The notes under the pieces: model-generated
Told to the model about the DNA's origin: nothing
Databases searched by the model: none
Seen by the model: the letters and a program-made list of their open reading frames with translations, nothing else
Shown: positions 30,296 to 43,800 of the stretch, in pieces
How positions within the stretch are numbered: the first letter of the stretch is position 1
Layout of the letters: every line of letters begins with the position of its first letter
Assembly (NCBI RefSeq): GCF_030867095.1
Contig: NC_081824.1
Location: forward strand, 354,995,329-355,059,328
Source: Alligator mississippiensis
Taxonomy: Eukaryota > Chordata > Crocodylia > Alligatoridae
Reading direction: 5' to 3'
Length of the DNA stretch: 64,000 bases
Translations under genes and position numbers: made by a program

Positions 30296-33104
30296 ATTGG
30301 ATAAGATACCAGAAACTAACAGAACCAGGTAGAGCTTGTTGTGAGGATGAAATTAAAATGAAATTAAATAGAATGTAGGAGAAAAGCAGTGGCCTTGGCT
30401 TGCTGCTTTTTAAATCAATGATAGAAGCAGTGGTTTGTAGTCATGTTGGCAGAGGAAGGTTTTAAAGAGGGATTTAAAAGGAAAGGATGTGGCAGGTTTA
30501 CAAATGTTAATAGAAGGTAGCCTGATACATTGTGAGGCAGCATGAGAGAAGGTGAAGGAAGTTACTGAAGGAAGAAGTGGATTGCTTTTTCCAGAATTAA
30601 TGTATAGATGCAACAGCTGATTTCTGAAAGATTATTTACCTATTAAACACATCCAAAATGAAAATGGATACTAGTAACGTTTAAAGTCTAATATTATTAT
30701 GATGGAGTTTGAATGAAACCTCAGTGAAGCTGGTGAGTATTATGGCTGACTTGCATTCAGGATAATCCTAAGAAGCAGTTAGGCTCCTTTTAGAGTAGAT
30801 AGCTGTCATAATACCAGGCACTACCTAAAACACATCAGGTGCAGAACATTTTGGGCAGAGAAGCTCTGCTGGGGCAAAATGCAAGGACAGGAACCTTGAT
30901 ATTGTTTGCTACAGGTGAAGCACCCAAGAGGCAAAAAGCAAGAAAAGAATTGGTAACATGGACTAGAAAAGCAAAAGAGGAAGCCTTTTAACCGAACTGA
31001 TTGCTGAAAAAGGACTTAGATCTGTGAGCAGAGAAACTGCCTTGGGTGATTTGAAACAGTGTTTGGGTGGGGAAGGACTTTTTACATTATTTGAAAATAA
31101 GCAAGATTGCATCAGAGAATTATTGGACTCCAACATTATTTTTTCCTCCAAACAGGAACAACCTGGAGTACCCTGAATACTGGCTTACTGCTCAGATCAC
31201 AAGGGATACCAATACTAAGTTCCAAGGTCTGTGACTACAATATTTACCTCTTGTGAAAATTATGTAATGCTTTAAATTATTATTTGATATTTAAATGTTC
31301 TTGTTGACCTTCATTAGCATGCCCTAAAAGCATGCCATAAACTTGAACTTGGTGTTGTTGAAAAACATTTTGTTCCATGGTTTCATTAAACATGTTATTA
31401 GAAACATAATGTTTGTTTATAGTATTTTTCCTTGAAGATTAAATCCCTGAACATTAGTATTTGTATGTACTCGTGTGACCAGACAGAAAATCCCTAAAAA
31501 GTAGATTAGTGCTTTTGAAAGCAATAATTTTTAAACTACTTGGTGTTTTGATAACAGACTTTTCACAAATAAGGGATAAGTTGGGGCACTGCATTTCTTT
31601 CCCTACTCTCCACACTTCCCTTTTATTTCCAAGTCTAATTTACTATGTTGACTTTCTAACACTAAGTCACACTTTCACTAGTTGGAAAGAATCCTGCAAA
31701 ATAAAAAGCATGATCTGCTTTTGAAAGAGTCGTTGCCAGCTGGTGGCAGCATTCACAAGGGTGGATCACATTTCCTCTGTTACCTTTAGGTTAAACTGGG
31801 AAAACAGTCCTGGAACATAGCTACATAATAAGGCAGGTCTGGGAACTCCACGTGAACACCTACTGAGCAGCTAAAGGCTTCCTGCTACAGCTCAGTTCAG
31901 TCACACACTGCGATTCATCTGTCAAGACTCAGGGCGACGCATGTTCTGCTCCTTGCCTCCTCCACGTTACTGTGGGCAGAGTGGGGGCTGATCGTGATCA
32001 GATGCAAAGGAGGAGGCTGTGATGCACCGAAAACCAGCCCCCTCATTCCCACTTTCCACGGCACAGTTGTTGCTGTCCCTGTTTACATTCACAGCTCTCC
32101 CTTGGCACCGGGTCAGTCTGGCTGCAGGTTACTATAGAAGCGCATTTAATTCCTTGCGGTGACACCGAGGCAGGCGAATACTATTCTGGGCTGAGCCAAC
32201 CAACACAGCGAGTTTGAAGCCTATTAGCAGCAGCAGCAGCACTGCACACACAGCATCAATGCGGTCATGCAAGACGTGCGCATATTAAATTACAGAGGAC
32301 GTTTGTTCAAAAAAGAAAAGAAAAATGTTCCAGGAAGAAAATCCTGGTGTTTACGATGAACTGACGTATCTTAGGCTCCAGTGTGTAATTTTCACAGCAG
32401 CCCTGGAGGCTGGAGTGGAACAGGTCCTGCCTTAGCACAGCATACAACACACCTTAGGCTATATAGTTGTTAAGATGCACGCACGCACACACATGCGCTC
32501 ACATACATCACTGAGGTTGACAACAATCTCTCTATTGTCCTTGGGCTGCCTGGCATGTTTGCATGCTTTGATTTTAGCGCCTGTGAATTTACTTAGATCA
32601 ATTTCATTTTACTTCTGTATTTTTGAGAACAAGCAAAAATCGTCCATGGAGGGTTATGACATGAGTTATTTACCCAGGGGACTAAACCCACACGGAATCA
32701 AGTATATAAAATACATATTTTAGATTCTAGAGTTTGTCCCAGTCAGTGAACACCATACACACAGCATTTATTAACTTTAAAAAAATCAACAGCTTGCGTT
32801 GAGGGTCTGATCCAAGTCTTGTTTGGGTCCAAGAGTCTTTCCATTGACCTGCACAAGTTTTGGCTCAGGCAGTGGGTGAACATGTACATATGCACGTGCG
32901 GTAATTTTGAGAAGTTATGTATGTATGGCACCAATTTTGAGAAGGTTCACATCAAGAAAACTGTATTCTCAAAACATACGTTTCTTAATACGGATATACC
33001 ACTTGTTGCACCAAAGCTGTATACTTGTAAATCTTGAGACTATATTTTTATTATTTTCTTCAAAAATACTCAACAGCACTAATCTACCTATGGAGCATGG
33101 ATTT
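30296..33104. other. intergenic; non-repetitive island at about 31,740-32,470
   Basis: No gene is supported. About 31,740-32,470 differs from its surroundings: higher GC, a few CpGs, no repeat signature, and a FOX-type TGTTTAC at about 32,079. It could be a distal regulatory element of IRS2 or of a neighbour. This is a compositional impression only. Confidence 0.25.
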
Positions 33105-33275
33105 CACAGGTTCCCAGAAGTTTAGGGCTGGAAGGAACCTCGTGAGATCATTGGGTTCAGCCCCCCCCCCCCCCCCCCTACTCTGGGCAGGAAAGACTGC
33201 TGGGGTCAAATAGCCTCAGCAAGGTGTGCGTCCAGTCTCCTTTTGAAGATCTCCAGGCTAGTATGAACTTTCCAG
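33105..33275 (-). mobile_element. CR1 LINE 3' fragment
   Basis: TTTAGGGCTGGAAGGAACCTCGTGAGATCAT..., read in reverse, is a CR1 3' end (AGGTTCCTTCCAGCCCTAAA). It is interrupted by a C-run at about 33,163-33,178. Confidence 0.75.
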
Positions 33276-36200
33276 CTAAAAAATAGTATTGTGGTTGATA
33301 ATACGCAAACACAGGACACTATCCAAATGGCTATTCAGCAACAAGAGGGAAGTAATGCATGCTCTTGATTTCTCTGTTTTCTTTCCATTTTCCAGCGTGG
33401 ATTCTCTTTGTTATAGTAAGTTCAAGGCAAATGTTGCACAACTGAAATTATTTTTATACACTTAAATGTAATCAATTAAAAATGGAATTTCAAGCCCATA
33501 TCAACTGTTGGAAGTGCTAAGCAAGAGTGTTGTGAAATGACAGCATTTGTTTATCCAAGAGGGTGCTATAGGAGTCTACAAATATGGTCTTGCAGACTTT
33601 TACTTAGCCAAGTAATCTTTCCTCAGGCCAAAAAAAAATGTATGTGGAGACTCTAAGTTCAGGGTCTTTCTGCTTAAAGTAAAAAATCATGTTGTAAATG
33701 TTAACCCTGGAATAGGAAAAAAGAGTTACCAACCAATAATGTTTAAGTATGAGAAAAAAACCCAAAACATTACAACCTTTAGAGCAGGTCTCACTACTGT
33801 AGTTTACAATATATTGACAGTAGCTGATTTTTGCAGCAGTGGAGAATTAGTGAACTAGTTGGAAAGTGTCATTGTTTAAAATGGCCTGCCCAAAGAAATA
33901 ATATGCAGTCCAGTACTGGTGAAGTGCAATAATTATAATGAGTTAGGATCATATACATCTGAAATGGTCAGAAACAGAATAAAGAAAGAAGTTGGCAAGA
34001 GAAAATCATACTCAAATGGATGAGATAGCGTATGTATGTGTATGCACATACACATGCACAAGATACAGATTTAAAAGCTTGAATCTCACTGTCTCAGAAA
34101 GTGGAAATAAACTTCTTATAGAGGAGTTGCAATTGACTACACAGTGATATGGAAGTTCAAGGACAGCAAAATAAAAATAGTTTATTCTTTGATTGGAACA
34201 TACAACTGCGTTCTGCATAGTGTGAGAGAATGTCACAGTATGTGAAACAGTATGTGACATTTCACAGTATGTGAAATGTCATGTAACTATTCCCCACCCC
34301 TTTTCTCATATCCTGACTACCATCACCTTCATGACCCCAGCAATAAGCTGGGGGCACCAGCCAAGCTAAACACTGGGCTCATCCTTTTCAAGTGTTATTT
34401 CTTATTCTTGACTATAGAAAAAGGGACTGACTGTGAGAACAGTAAAAAAAAAAATGTTTTCAAAGGATGTGACATTTATCTGATTGAAATCCAACATGTA
34501 CGTGTATTTAGCTTCACAGAAAATATTTGGAATAGCCAAGGTCTGACCTTTAGGTAATATTTAAATGTAGTTACATATACTTAGGACCTGGTTGAGTTGC
34601 TGGCCAAACTCCAATCGAAGTCAAGTTCTGCATGCTGTGGGCTAGCAAAATGAAGCTCTCAAACAACTAAAAGAAGCTGCATGTACTTAGAAAGGGATAT
34701 TTATATAGGGCTAACATCATGTTCTCTGAATGAGTACATGGAAGAATATTTCATTACACTTCATGTAAATACCCTTCCTAGACAAAGTTCACCATTCACT
34801 TCAAAAAGAGTTTGCCTGAAAAACAAGATATTGATTATATTTTTTTTTATTATTTATCACCCAGAGCTATAGCAGGGACAATAACTGATATACAGAGTCT
34901 AAACAATTAAATAAAATAGAACTTGTCACATCCTTATTTCTGGCACACCAACTTGGTGACAACAGCCAAAAGACTAAGGGAACTGTGCTGCATCCTGCCA
35001 TAAGGCTCCAAACCAGTATTGGCTGTACTGAAATCTCTGCCACACAAAGAAGGCCACTGCAATCAAAGAGACTTAATTCTGGCTTGAAGATATGGCTTCA
35101 TCGATTGTTAGCTGAACTAAGCCATTTTTTTTAGGCAAGGTCAATGCTATAAACTTTTGGTAGTATTACTTTGCCAGTCAGAGGTGTGATAAAATATGAT
35201 TTATGATAGACATAACTGTGCAGGTAAAGCCCGTAGCATAGATGCAATATATTGGCAAAATGGTGTCTTAGATGGTATAGCCTATATAGCTTGGAGAAAA
35301 CGGGATGGGCAGACTACAATAAACTATGCTGGCAAAAGTATTTTTGCTAGTATAAATTGTGTTGACACTAGGATTACTTTATTGATAATACTATACATGT
35401 GTGGTGTGCCTAGTGAATATTTGGCCATAATCTAGGCAAAACCATGGGATGAATGGATAGGTCACAGCTGGTATGTCAAAAGAGAAGGAGATAAGAAAGG
35501 AAGAGCACATTTTCTTTTCCTTATCACTGAATTACTTTGAGCTGCTTTGCATACATATTATTTTTCTTTTATAAAGGTAAATACAAGTTAGGATCACAGG
35601 CATAGGTGTGGCACTTAAAAGTTCTTCACCCACAATGAGGCAACTGCTTATTGTGCAGTCCAATACTGACTCATAGTTTACTTGTGTTGCCCTGTGAGTC
35701 CATATGGATCCATTTTTATTGTCTCTTGCCTTACATTTAGATTGCAATAGGGGTAGAGATCTTTTTATAGTGTTTGTACAGAGTCCTGGTCCATGACCGG
35801 ACTGCTAGATGCTACCACAATGTAAGTAAACAATATCTAATAGTTAAGTATTGGTTGATAGAAAAAAAATAAAATTTGAGGAAGAACTAGTCGGGAATTT
35901 TGAAATTGTAGCAAAAAGTAGCAAAAATAATGTTCAGGTAATCTTTTTGTGGAAAACTTTTACCATTTTTCCCCAGCTTCTGGCTTGAGGGGAGTGCCAG
36001 AAGACACATAACATTTACATCTTGTTTACACAAGAAAGTTAAACTGGTACAATGAATGGCATAAATGTAAGAGCATGAGCATGCAACCAAGTCACCACAA
36101 GGAGTAGGATTTGCTTCACTCCCCATTTACTGCAGGATAAGTGTGCGCTATGAGAGCTAACCCTGTGGCAGTTTAGCCTTATTTCAGTGAGGGCTAAACT

Positions 36201-37224
36201 GTGATGGATTAGATTTCACATACTGTAGAGCAATAGTGTGCTCACAGGTAGCTACTATGGGGCAGTGCATATGTGATAAATCCCAGCCCCCTTTGCTTCA
36301 TGGTCATTTTTGTGTGCCCACTCCCTAAACCAAAGTAGTATAATGATGTAACTCCATATATGGACATTCTTAAGCATAAGAATGCCTGTTTTGCAATTTA
36401 GCTTATGTTGCTTTGGAAACAGTTTAAGCTAAGCAATGAAACTCTAGTCTTGCAACAGTCACATGGGACATACCAGTAAAAATATAGTGGTTTAATTCTA
36501 CTGCTATAATTATAGTGTCATAACTGGTGAAATGTTCCTAGGTTGACATCCTCTATATTGATGATTGTAGTAAAATTTATGAAGTGTAAAGCAAAAAACA
36601 AAATAATTAAGTGGAGAAATAATAATTATTGCTTAGTGTGTGTCACAAATCAATCAGTTCTAAGGAATTAGAAGTTAGAGAAGACATCGTCTATTCATTT
36701 CTTCTACTTATTTTCTTACCGTGGTATTCAGGAAAGGTATCAACTTTAATTCCGAATTTCAGTCTCTTTTGTTTTGTCACACCTGTATTGCATGTTAAAC
36801 TCTGATTCTACTGCTGGAATTAATACATCAAAACTTCCATTATTAACTATGAATCAGTGAATACCATATATAAAAATATGCACCTAGTAAGCCAATGAAG
36901 AACTCATAAATTCCTACTCTAAAAGAGATTTTCCTGAGATCCCCCAAACAAGAAATATTTCACAACTTTCTGGAAAAAAATGTTTTAAACTTTGAATGAA
37001 TTTGATAGAGAAATATTTTTACAGGCCCAGGTTATTAACTTTTTATTTCTGTTGGCAAGGAGTTACTCACCTGAGTGATTCTCATTGAGAAATGCCTTAC
37101 CAAACTGAGTAAAAAATTCACACTCTGGCCCACAGTGCTTGAATCTGGAGCACCCACCATTCCTAATGTTTCCTCCTTAAGGAATGATATATAATAAATA
37201 CATTTTAAAAGGTCCCTTTAAGTA
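33276..37224. other. AT-rich intergenic, nothing recognised
   Basis: No gene, RNA gene or classifiable transposon was found in this 4-kb stretch. A small local tandem (CAGTATGTGA units, about 34,234-34,280) is present. Confidence 0.4.
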
Positions 37225-37302
37225 GGTGCCCCCGCCCCTTAGCAGAGGGTTAGACTAGATGACTTCTGGAGCACTCTTCCAGCCCTATTTCTCTATGATC
37301 TC
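37225..37302 (+). mobile_element. CR1 LINE 3' fragment
   Basis: AGAGGGTTAGACTAGATGAC...CTTCCAGCCCTATTTCTCTATGAT is a truncated CR1 3' terminus on the + strand. Confidence 0.75.
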
Positions 37303-37379
37303 TTTGACTTCTCTTCAAAAATATCTTTAACTTCCCTAGTATGACAGAGCTCAAGTAATTTTAAAAGGATGAGGGTTAT

Positions 37380-37480
37380 TTTTATTTTCTGGAGTGGATA
37401 AATGAGGCGCATCAATGTTACAGGTGAGCGTCTTGCCTAAGGCTATATGGTGAGGCAGTGGCAGAGATTTTCAAGCTTCC
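37380..37480 (+). repeat. possible MIR/CORE-SINE-like remnant
   Basis: ATAAATGAGGCGC..., TACAGGTGAGCGTCTTGCC, AAGGC, and GGCAGTGGCAGAG follow the order of the well-known MIR core and tail (GAGGC, AGTGACTTGCCCAAGGTCA, AGTGGCAGAG). Highly diverged. Confidence 0.35.
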
Positions 37481-38899
37481 ATTAAAGTCAGTACCTCAGA
37501 TCTTCAGCAATTACTTTCCCTACCCATTTAATCTGGCATTCAGATATCAGGGGAGAGAGGCTGGTTCTTGATAAACAGCTACCTTGGCTTCAACCTGCTG
37601 CTAATTATAATGGAGCCTTTATATTTCCAGGTAAAGCTGTTTATTTCTAAATGAGTTATTATGAGGAAACCAGGGAGAATTTCAAGCAGGAGAGAGGCTC
37701 AGCTCCAACGTCGCCTTGCACAGCCTGTGTGTTTGGAGAAGCTCAGTGCTGTACCCTGGTGTGTGTACGTGTGCAGTGGGGTCTGGTGTAGGGGAACACG
37801 CTGGGTTGTTTTTGCTGCTTGTGCCCGCCCTCTTGCCTTGTGCTATGGAAACTGTATATTTTAAAAACTATTTATCTTCTACCTTATATTCAAAACACAT
37901 GACTTCAGCTCCATCACATACTGACAAATGTCTGTGCCCTGACAATCAGAGGCAGCAAACATTAAAAGCAAGTATGTTTGTGTGACTCCCCCCCCCCTTC
38001 CTCCTCCCAGGCATCTACAAGAGAGTGCAAGTTGTGGGGAGGGAGCTGTGGCTGTGATTAAAAACAGCCTTTTTCCTTCACCCCCCACTTCCACACACAC
38101 ACACTCAGCACTTCCTGTCTCTGCAGCTGGATGCTGCAGGCATCAGAACGAGAGGATTTCCTTCACCCATAGCCCTCCCCCTAGCTTGTTTGGTCCCAGA
38201 CTTCCCACCACACAGTGGAGATAGGACTGTCCCTCCTGCCACCCTTGTCTGGACCAGCTCTCCCCCTTCCCCTTCACTCCAGCGGGAGATGTGGGGAGCC
38301 GGCAGCCTCGCTTATTATTAGCAAACGATGGTGAATCCCCCCCGCCCAGCTTTGAGGCAAACCAAGGGGCACATTGATCCCGGAGCCGGTTGTTTGCTCT
38401 GTGCGTTTTCAAGCCCAGCCAGAGATGACTAATTCCTAGTAAACAAGCCGGGACCTCCTTTTATAGAAAGCTGTTTACCGAGCAGGGGCTTGACCAAAGC
38501 GGGGCTCGGGCTGGGATCCCATGTCCGCACGCAGGGGAAAAAAAAGAACAACAGGGAAACATCGACTTTGTGGAGAGAGGCAAATGACGGGGGAAGAAGT
38601 GTTTGCAGGGGCTGTGGGGGGGGAAGAAAGGAAAACAACCAGGGAATCGCGTGCGCACCTTCGTCACTAGGCAAGGAGGCTGCGCAGCAAACCCCGCCGC
38701 GGCACAGTTGTGGAGTGACCCTGGCGGCAGGGGGCTGGGGAGGGCCCTTCGCCCCTCATTACTGAATTGCCTAGACGCGCCTGAATCCCCCCACGCCGGC
38801 GGGTTTGTTTCCAAAGGAAACACGAGCGCTGCCCTTTATTCACACCTCGCGCAAAAACACGGAGGGAAATTAATTAATTTTTTTACGCACGAGGAGGGG
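37481..38899. other. IRS2 upstream region, no gene seen
   Basis: GC content rises toward the promoter. No exon or repeat is identified. Several frames overlap but show no family features. Confidence 0.4.
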
Positions 38900-40655
38900 T
38901 GCCCCCCCAACTCCTCCTGTGACGCTCTCTAGGTGGCGTTTCCTCTCCGCACGACTGCGGGGAGGGGGACAAGCCCCTGATTAATGAGAAACTGCAGCAC
39001 CCACGGCTCCCTCAGCGCAGGGGCCGGGAAGAGGGCAAGCAAACGGGGCAGGGAAGCGGGAGGGTGGCGCACAAAGTCTGGGCACTATTTTTTATTTTGG
39101 TCTTCCTCCCTAGGGAGCAAGAAATGATGCGAGGCGGAGAGCTGGGAACAACCCGCCTGAGAGGAGAGGCGGCGGGCCGAAGGGCTGCACAATCGTGTCC
39201 GCCGCTACTCCAGCTGCCAAGCTCTCGTTACGCGGTGCCATTCATAACTCGAGATGCCATTTATGAGGATTAAAAAAAAAAAATCCACGCAGCAGATTTT
39301 TTAATTTCATGGGCTCATCCTCCCACCCCCAGTTTTAGGTGAGGATGCAGCTGGCTCAGCTGCAGCGGACTGCGCTTCCCCCTCCACGGATGCTGTGAGG
39401 GGGTCTGCGGGGTGGGAGTGGGCTGAGGGGAGCTAGAGCAGCTCCAGCGCGCGCGTGTGCGTGGACGTGAATCTATGTATCAGGGTATTACTGCGTGTGT
39501 GCGACAAGCTGCGGCGCGGGGGTGCGCAGGCAGGAGCAGGAGAGGCAGGCGTGGGCGGCCGGGTGGGCGCGAGCAGAGGGACCAGGCAAGCTGCGAGGGG
39601 GCCGGCGGCGCGGTGACACACGCGCGTGGGGTGGGGGAGATGCCAAGCAGACTGAAGCTCTTGTGCCCCGGGGGGGAGGGGAGCACCAGCCATCTCACTC
39701 ACACTTTGTGGCCGCGGGAAGCGGCCGGAACAACCGGGGGTTGCCGGGGGCAGTGCGTGCGCGCCGCCCGGGCTGTCCGCCAGCGGGGAGGCACAGCAGA
39801 TGGCTGCGCAGAGAGGGGCGAGCCCTGCCGCCGCGCGGCTTTGTACCGCGCTCAGATCCGCTGCGCACTGCGTTTCGGATGGGGAGGGGGGCTGCAATTG
39901 TGGTTGCTAACGAGGGGAAACCGGGCCCTCGCGTGTCAGACGCAGGAGTGGAGGGTTGCGGCCCGCCTCACGGTCAAGGTTACACACTCGGGGAGCTCTA
40001 GAGCACGTCGGCATCAACACCCGCGACCTTTAATTGCGTGGAGACGAGCTCCGCGAAAGGAGACGGAATAAAGGACCCACTTCAGTCGCTTCCAGCTTTG
40101 CCCCATGCCCTTCTCCCGCTCCAGCAGAGGCGCGCGGATGTCAGCAGGCCGGGGGGCTGCCCCACGGCTCCGCCATCGCGCGTGGGCTCCGTCTTCCCTG
40201 GGGGAGCGGTGCGTGCAAAGCTGTGTGTGGGCGCGCAGAGCTGTGCATGAGTCTGTGTGCAGGCTTGTGCGAAGCTGAGCGTGTGTATGTGCGTGTGTGC
40301 GGGCGCGCAGAGCTGTGTGCGTGCAGAGCCGGGGAAGGTGAGACGACGGCGGGCGACCAGTGCCGAGGCAATCTCCGGCTTGCGTGGAGAGAGGGCGTAG
40401 GCGGGAAAAGACCCCGCGGGGCGGGGCGGGGCGGGGGAGCCCCGGGGCGGGCGGGAGGAGGTCCCGGGCCAATAGCAGCGCGGCTCGCCCGGCGCGCGGG
40501 GCCCGCCCCGCTCTGCGATTGGCGCTCGGCGCCGTCCGTCTACCGGCGCGGGGCCCAATACCGCGCGGCGCTAGCAACGGGGGCGGTCTTGCCTCCCCTC
40601 CCTCCGGTTTCGGCCCCGTGCCGGTGCGTGCGGCTCCTGGGCGATTCCGCGGGGT

Positions 40656-40669
40656 CACGTGTTGTTTTG
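40656..40669 (+). promoter_or_regulatory. IRS2: E-box plus FOXO insulin-response element
   Basis: The palindromic E-box CACGTG (40,656-40,661) is followed one base later by TGTTTTG (40,663-40,669), the core insulin-response element bound by FOXO factors. In mammals, IRS2 is induced in fasting by FOXO1 and by TFE3 through an E-box, and SREBP-1c represses it at the overlapping site. The adjacent pair here suggests the same control. Binding is inferred from motif and published mammalian work. Confidence 0.55.
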
Positions 40670-40696
40670 CTCTTTAGTTCAGGCACTCGCCGCGCG

Positions 40697-40804
40697 ATGT
40701 GTTATTTACTGGGGGACGGGGACCGAGGCAGGCGGCAGCAGGAGCAGCGCTGGGCGGCAGGACCGCGGGCAGCAGCAGCAGCACCCGGGGCGGAGCGGAG
40801 CTGA
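40697..40804 (+). other. possible upstream ORF in the IRS2 5' UTR
   Basis: An ATG at 40,697 opens a 35-codon frame (starting MCYLLGDGDRG) that stops at 40,804, 81 nt before the IRS2 start. It counts only if transcription begins upstream of 40,697. The context (G at -3, T at +4) is moderate. Confidence 0.3.
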
Positions 40805-40885
40805 GGGCAGGCGACCCACGGCTCTCTCCTCCGCAGCCGGAGGAGCCTGGAGCAGCGGCAGCGGCAGGTTGTGGCGGGGCTGGGG

Positions 40886-43800
40886 ATGGCGAGCCCCGGG
40901 GGGCCGGGGCTGCTGCCGCCCGCCGGCTGCTCCCTGCCGGGCGCCGGCCACAACCACAACCACAACAACAACAACAACCACCAGCAGGGCGTGCGGAAAT
41001 GCGGTTACCTGCGCAAGCAGAAGCACGGCCACAAGCGCTTCTTCGTGCTGCGCGCGGGCGGCGGGGACGAGGCGGCGGGCGCCCGCCTCGAGTACTACGA
41101 GAACGAGAAGAAGTGGAAGAGCAAGTCGGCGGCGCCCAAGCGGGTCATCGCGCTGGACTCCTGCCTAAACATCAACAAGCGGGCGGATGCCAAGCACAAG
41201 TACCTCATCGCCCTCTACACCAAGGACGAGTACTTTGCTGTGGCTGCCGAGAATGAGCAGGAGCAGGAGGGCTGGTACCGGGCGCTGACTGACCTCCTGA
41301 GTGAGGGCAAAGCTGCCTGCCAGGGTTCCCCGCACCGTCGCCTCCCCTCTCCCTTTGCTCCCACCGCCGAGGACCTCAACTACGGGCTGGTGACGCCGGC
41401 CAGCGCTGCCTACCGAGAGGTCTGGCAGGTGACACTGAAGCCCAAGGGCTTGGGGCAGAGCAAGAACCTGACGGGCGTGCACCGGCTCTGCCTGTCCGCC
41501 CGCACCATCGGCTTCGTGCGCCTCAACTGTGAGCTGCCGGCTGTCACGCTGCAGCTAATGAACATCCGCCGCTGCGGCCACTCCGACAGCTTCTTCTTCA
41601 TGGAGGTGGGCCGCTCTGCTGCCACAGGACCTGGCGAGCTGTGGATGCAGGCAGACGACTCGGTGGTGGCGCAGAACATCCACGAGACCATCCTGGAGGC
41701 CATGAAGGCGCTCAAGGAGCTGTCCGAGTTCCGGCCCCGCAGCAAGAGCCAGTCGTCATCGTCATCCTCATCGTCGGGCGGTGGCGGTGGCGCCTCAGCT
41801 ACACACCCCATCACCGTGCCCGGTGGCCGCCGCCACCACCACCACCTGGTCAACCTGCCGCCCAGTCAGACTGGGCTCCTGCGTCGCTCCCGCACCGACA
41901 GCCTGGCAGCTGGCAGCACCAAGGACACGCCATGTCGGGTGCGCACAGCCAGCGAGGGAGATGGTGGCTGCCGCCTAGGCTCACTGGCTGGCAGCCCTAT
42001 GAGTCCTGGGCCGGTGCGGACGCCCCTGAGCCGGTCGCATACACTGGGGGCGGGGGGTGGCAGCTGCGGCAGCAGCAGGCAGGCGGCTAGGCTGGTGCCA
42101 GTGCCAAGCAGCCGATCCATGTCCATGCCTGTGTCTCACTCACCGCCCTCTGCCGCTAGCCCTGTCAGCCTGTCGTCCAGCAGTGGGCTGGGCTCAGAGC
42201 CACCCCATCCGCTGCGCCTCTCCAGTGGCAGCACCTCTGTGGCAGGCTCCCCCAGTGACCTGGGCTTCATGTCCTTTGATGAGTATGGCTCCAGCCCCGG
42301 CGGTGATATGCGGCCTTTTTCCTCCTCTTCCACCGCCAGCAACCGTAGCAACACGCCTGAGTCTGTTGCCGAGACCCCCCCGGTACATGAAACTGGTGGC
42401 GCTGTTGAGCTCTATGGCTACATGGCTATGGAGCGGCTGCAGCCTGGCCGGCTTGGCTGCCGGCCCTGTCCAGAGCTCAGCACTGACAAGGCCCATCGCA
42501 AACGGACCTACTCGCTGACCACACCATGTCGGCAGCGGGCTGCCCCACCTCATGTCTCCTCTGCCTCTCTGGACGAGTACACCCTCATGCGGGCCACCTT
42601 TGCTGGTAGTGCCAGCCGTCTCTTCCCCTCTGGTCCAGCAGGGGTGTCGCCCAAAGTGACCTACACCCCTTACCCTGAGGATTATGGGGACATCGAGATT
42701 GGCTCTGGTGGTGGCACCCATGTGGGGCCAGCAGCAGGGCAAGGAGGCGACGATGGCTACATGCCCATGACCCCTGGGGTGGCAGCTGCCTTGGCGCGGG
42801 GCAGCCATGACTACATGCCCATGAGCCCCACTAGTGTGTCTGCTCCCAAGCAGATCCTGCAGCCCCAGACTGGGCTAGGGGGCGGTGGCTGCTCCTCTTC
42901 CTCCTACAAGACCAGCTCCCCGGGGGAGAACTCCCCAGATGACAGTGGGTACATGCGCATGTGGTGTGGCTCCAAGCTGTCGGTGGAGAGTGCTGATGGA
43001 CGGCTGGGTACAGGCGACTACATCAACATGTCCCCCCGCGAGCCGCCACAGCTGCCATCAGGGCCCACCACCCCAGCCCTCACCCCCCCTGACCTCTTCT
43101 TCTCCCCAAGGGCAAGCGAACCTCTGGCCAAGCCAGGCTACTCATGCAGCTCTTGTGGGGGAGTGCAGGACAGCGATCAGTATGTGCTGATGAGCTCCCC
43201 GGGGCGACTGGAGGCAGCGGTGACAGGAGGAGGTGCCCCAGTGGGCCCCGCTACGCCATCCGGCCTGCACCACAGCCGGCCTGAGAGCTTGCGAGGCCCG
43301 CGAGTGGCCCGGCCCAGCCGCCTGTCACTGGAACCAGTGCGGACGCTGCTGCCACCCAGCATCCAGGAGCGACCGCTGCTGCCGTCTGAGCCCAAAAGCC
43401 CCGGTGAGTACATCAACATAGACTTTGGCGGCTGCTCTCTGCCTGCTGACAGCCCTGCTTCCTCACTGGGCTCGGGGCCTGGCCGGCAGCGCTCACCTCT
43501 CTCTGACTACATGAACTTGGACTCGGGGCGCTCGGGTGCCGCATCGCCTGATGAGGCACTGTCTCCAGGCTCGGGGAGCAGCAGCAGCAGCCAGCCGGGT
43601 GGGCACTACCTGCCAGCAGCTGTGGGGGTGGCATGCCTGTGTAGCCCGTCGGATGGCGCAGACTACACGGAGATGGCTTTTGGAACAGCCACCACACCGC
43701 CGCAACCCATAGCGCACAAGCCTGAGAGTGCCCGGACAGTTGCTAGCCCCACAGCAGGTGTGAAGCGCCTCACGCTGGCTGGGGTGGAGGCTTTCCTTCT

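Larger units (their letters stand above)
38900..41250 (+). promoter_or_regulatory. IRS2: IRS2 CpG island and promoter region
   Basis: Dense CpG and GC run from about 38.9 kb into the first coding bases. GC boxes are stacked at 40,418-40,437 (repeated GGGGCGG). A CCAAT box is at 40,469-40,473 and an inverted one (ATTGG) at 40,518-40,522. No TATA box is seen at a matching place. This fits a TATA-less housekeeping-type promoter, as in mammalian IRS2. The transcription start is not determinable by eye, probably between about 40,450 and 40,700. Confidence 0.65.

Noticed and set aside
39433-40804. Several long frames in the CpG island
   Set aside because: Overlapping frames on both strands of GC-rich promoter DNA, with Arg/Pro/Ala-rich translations and no family motif.
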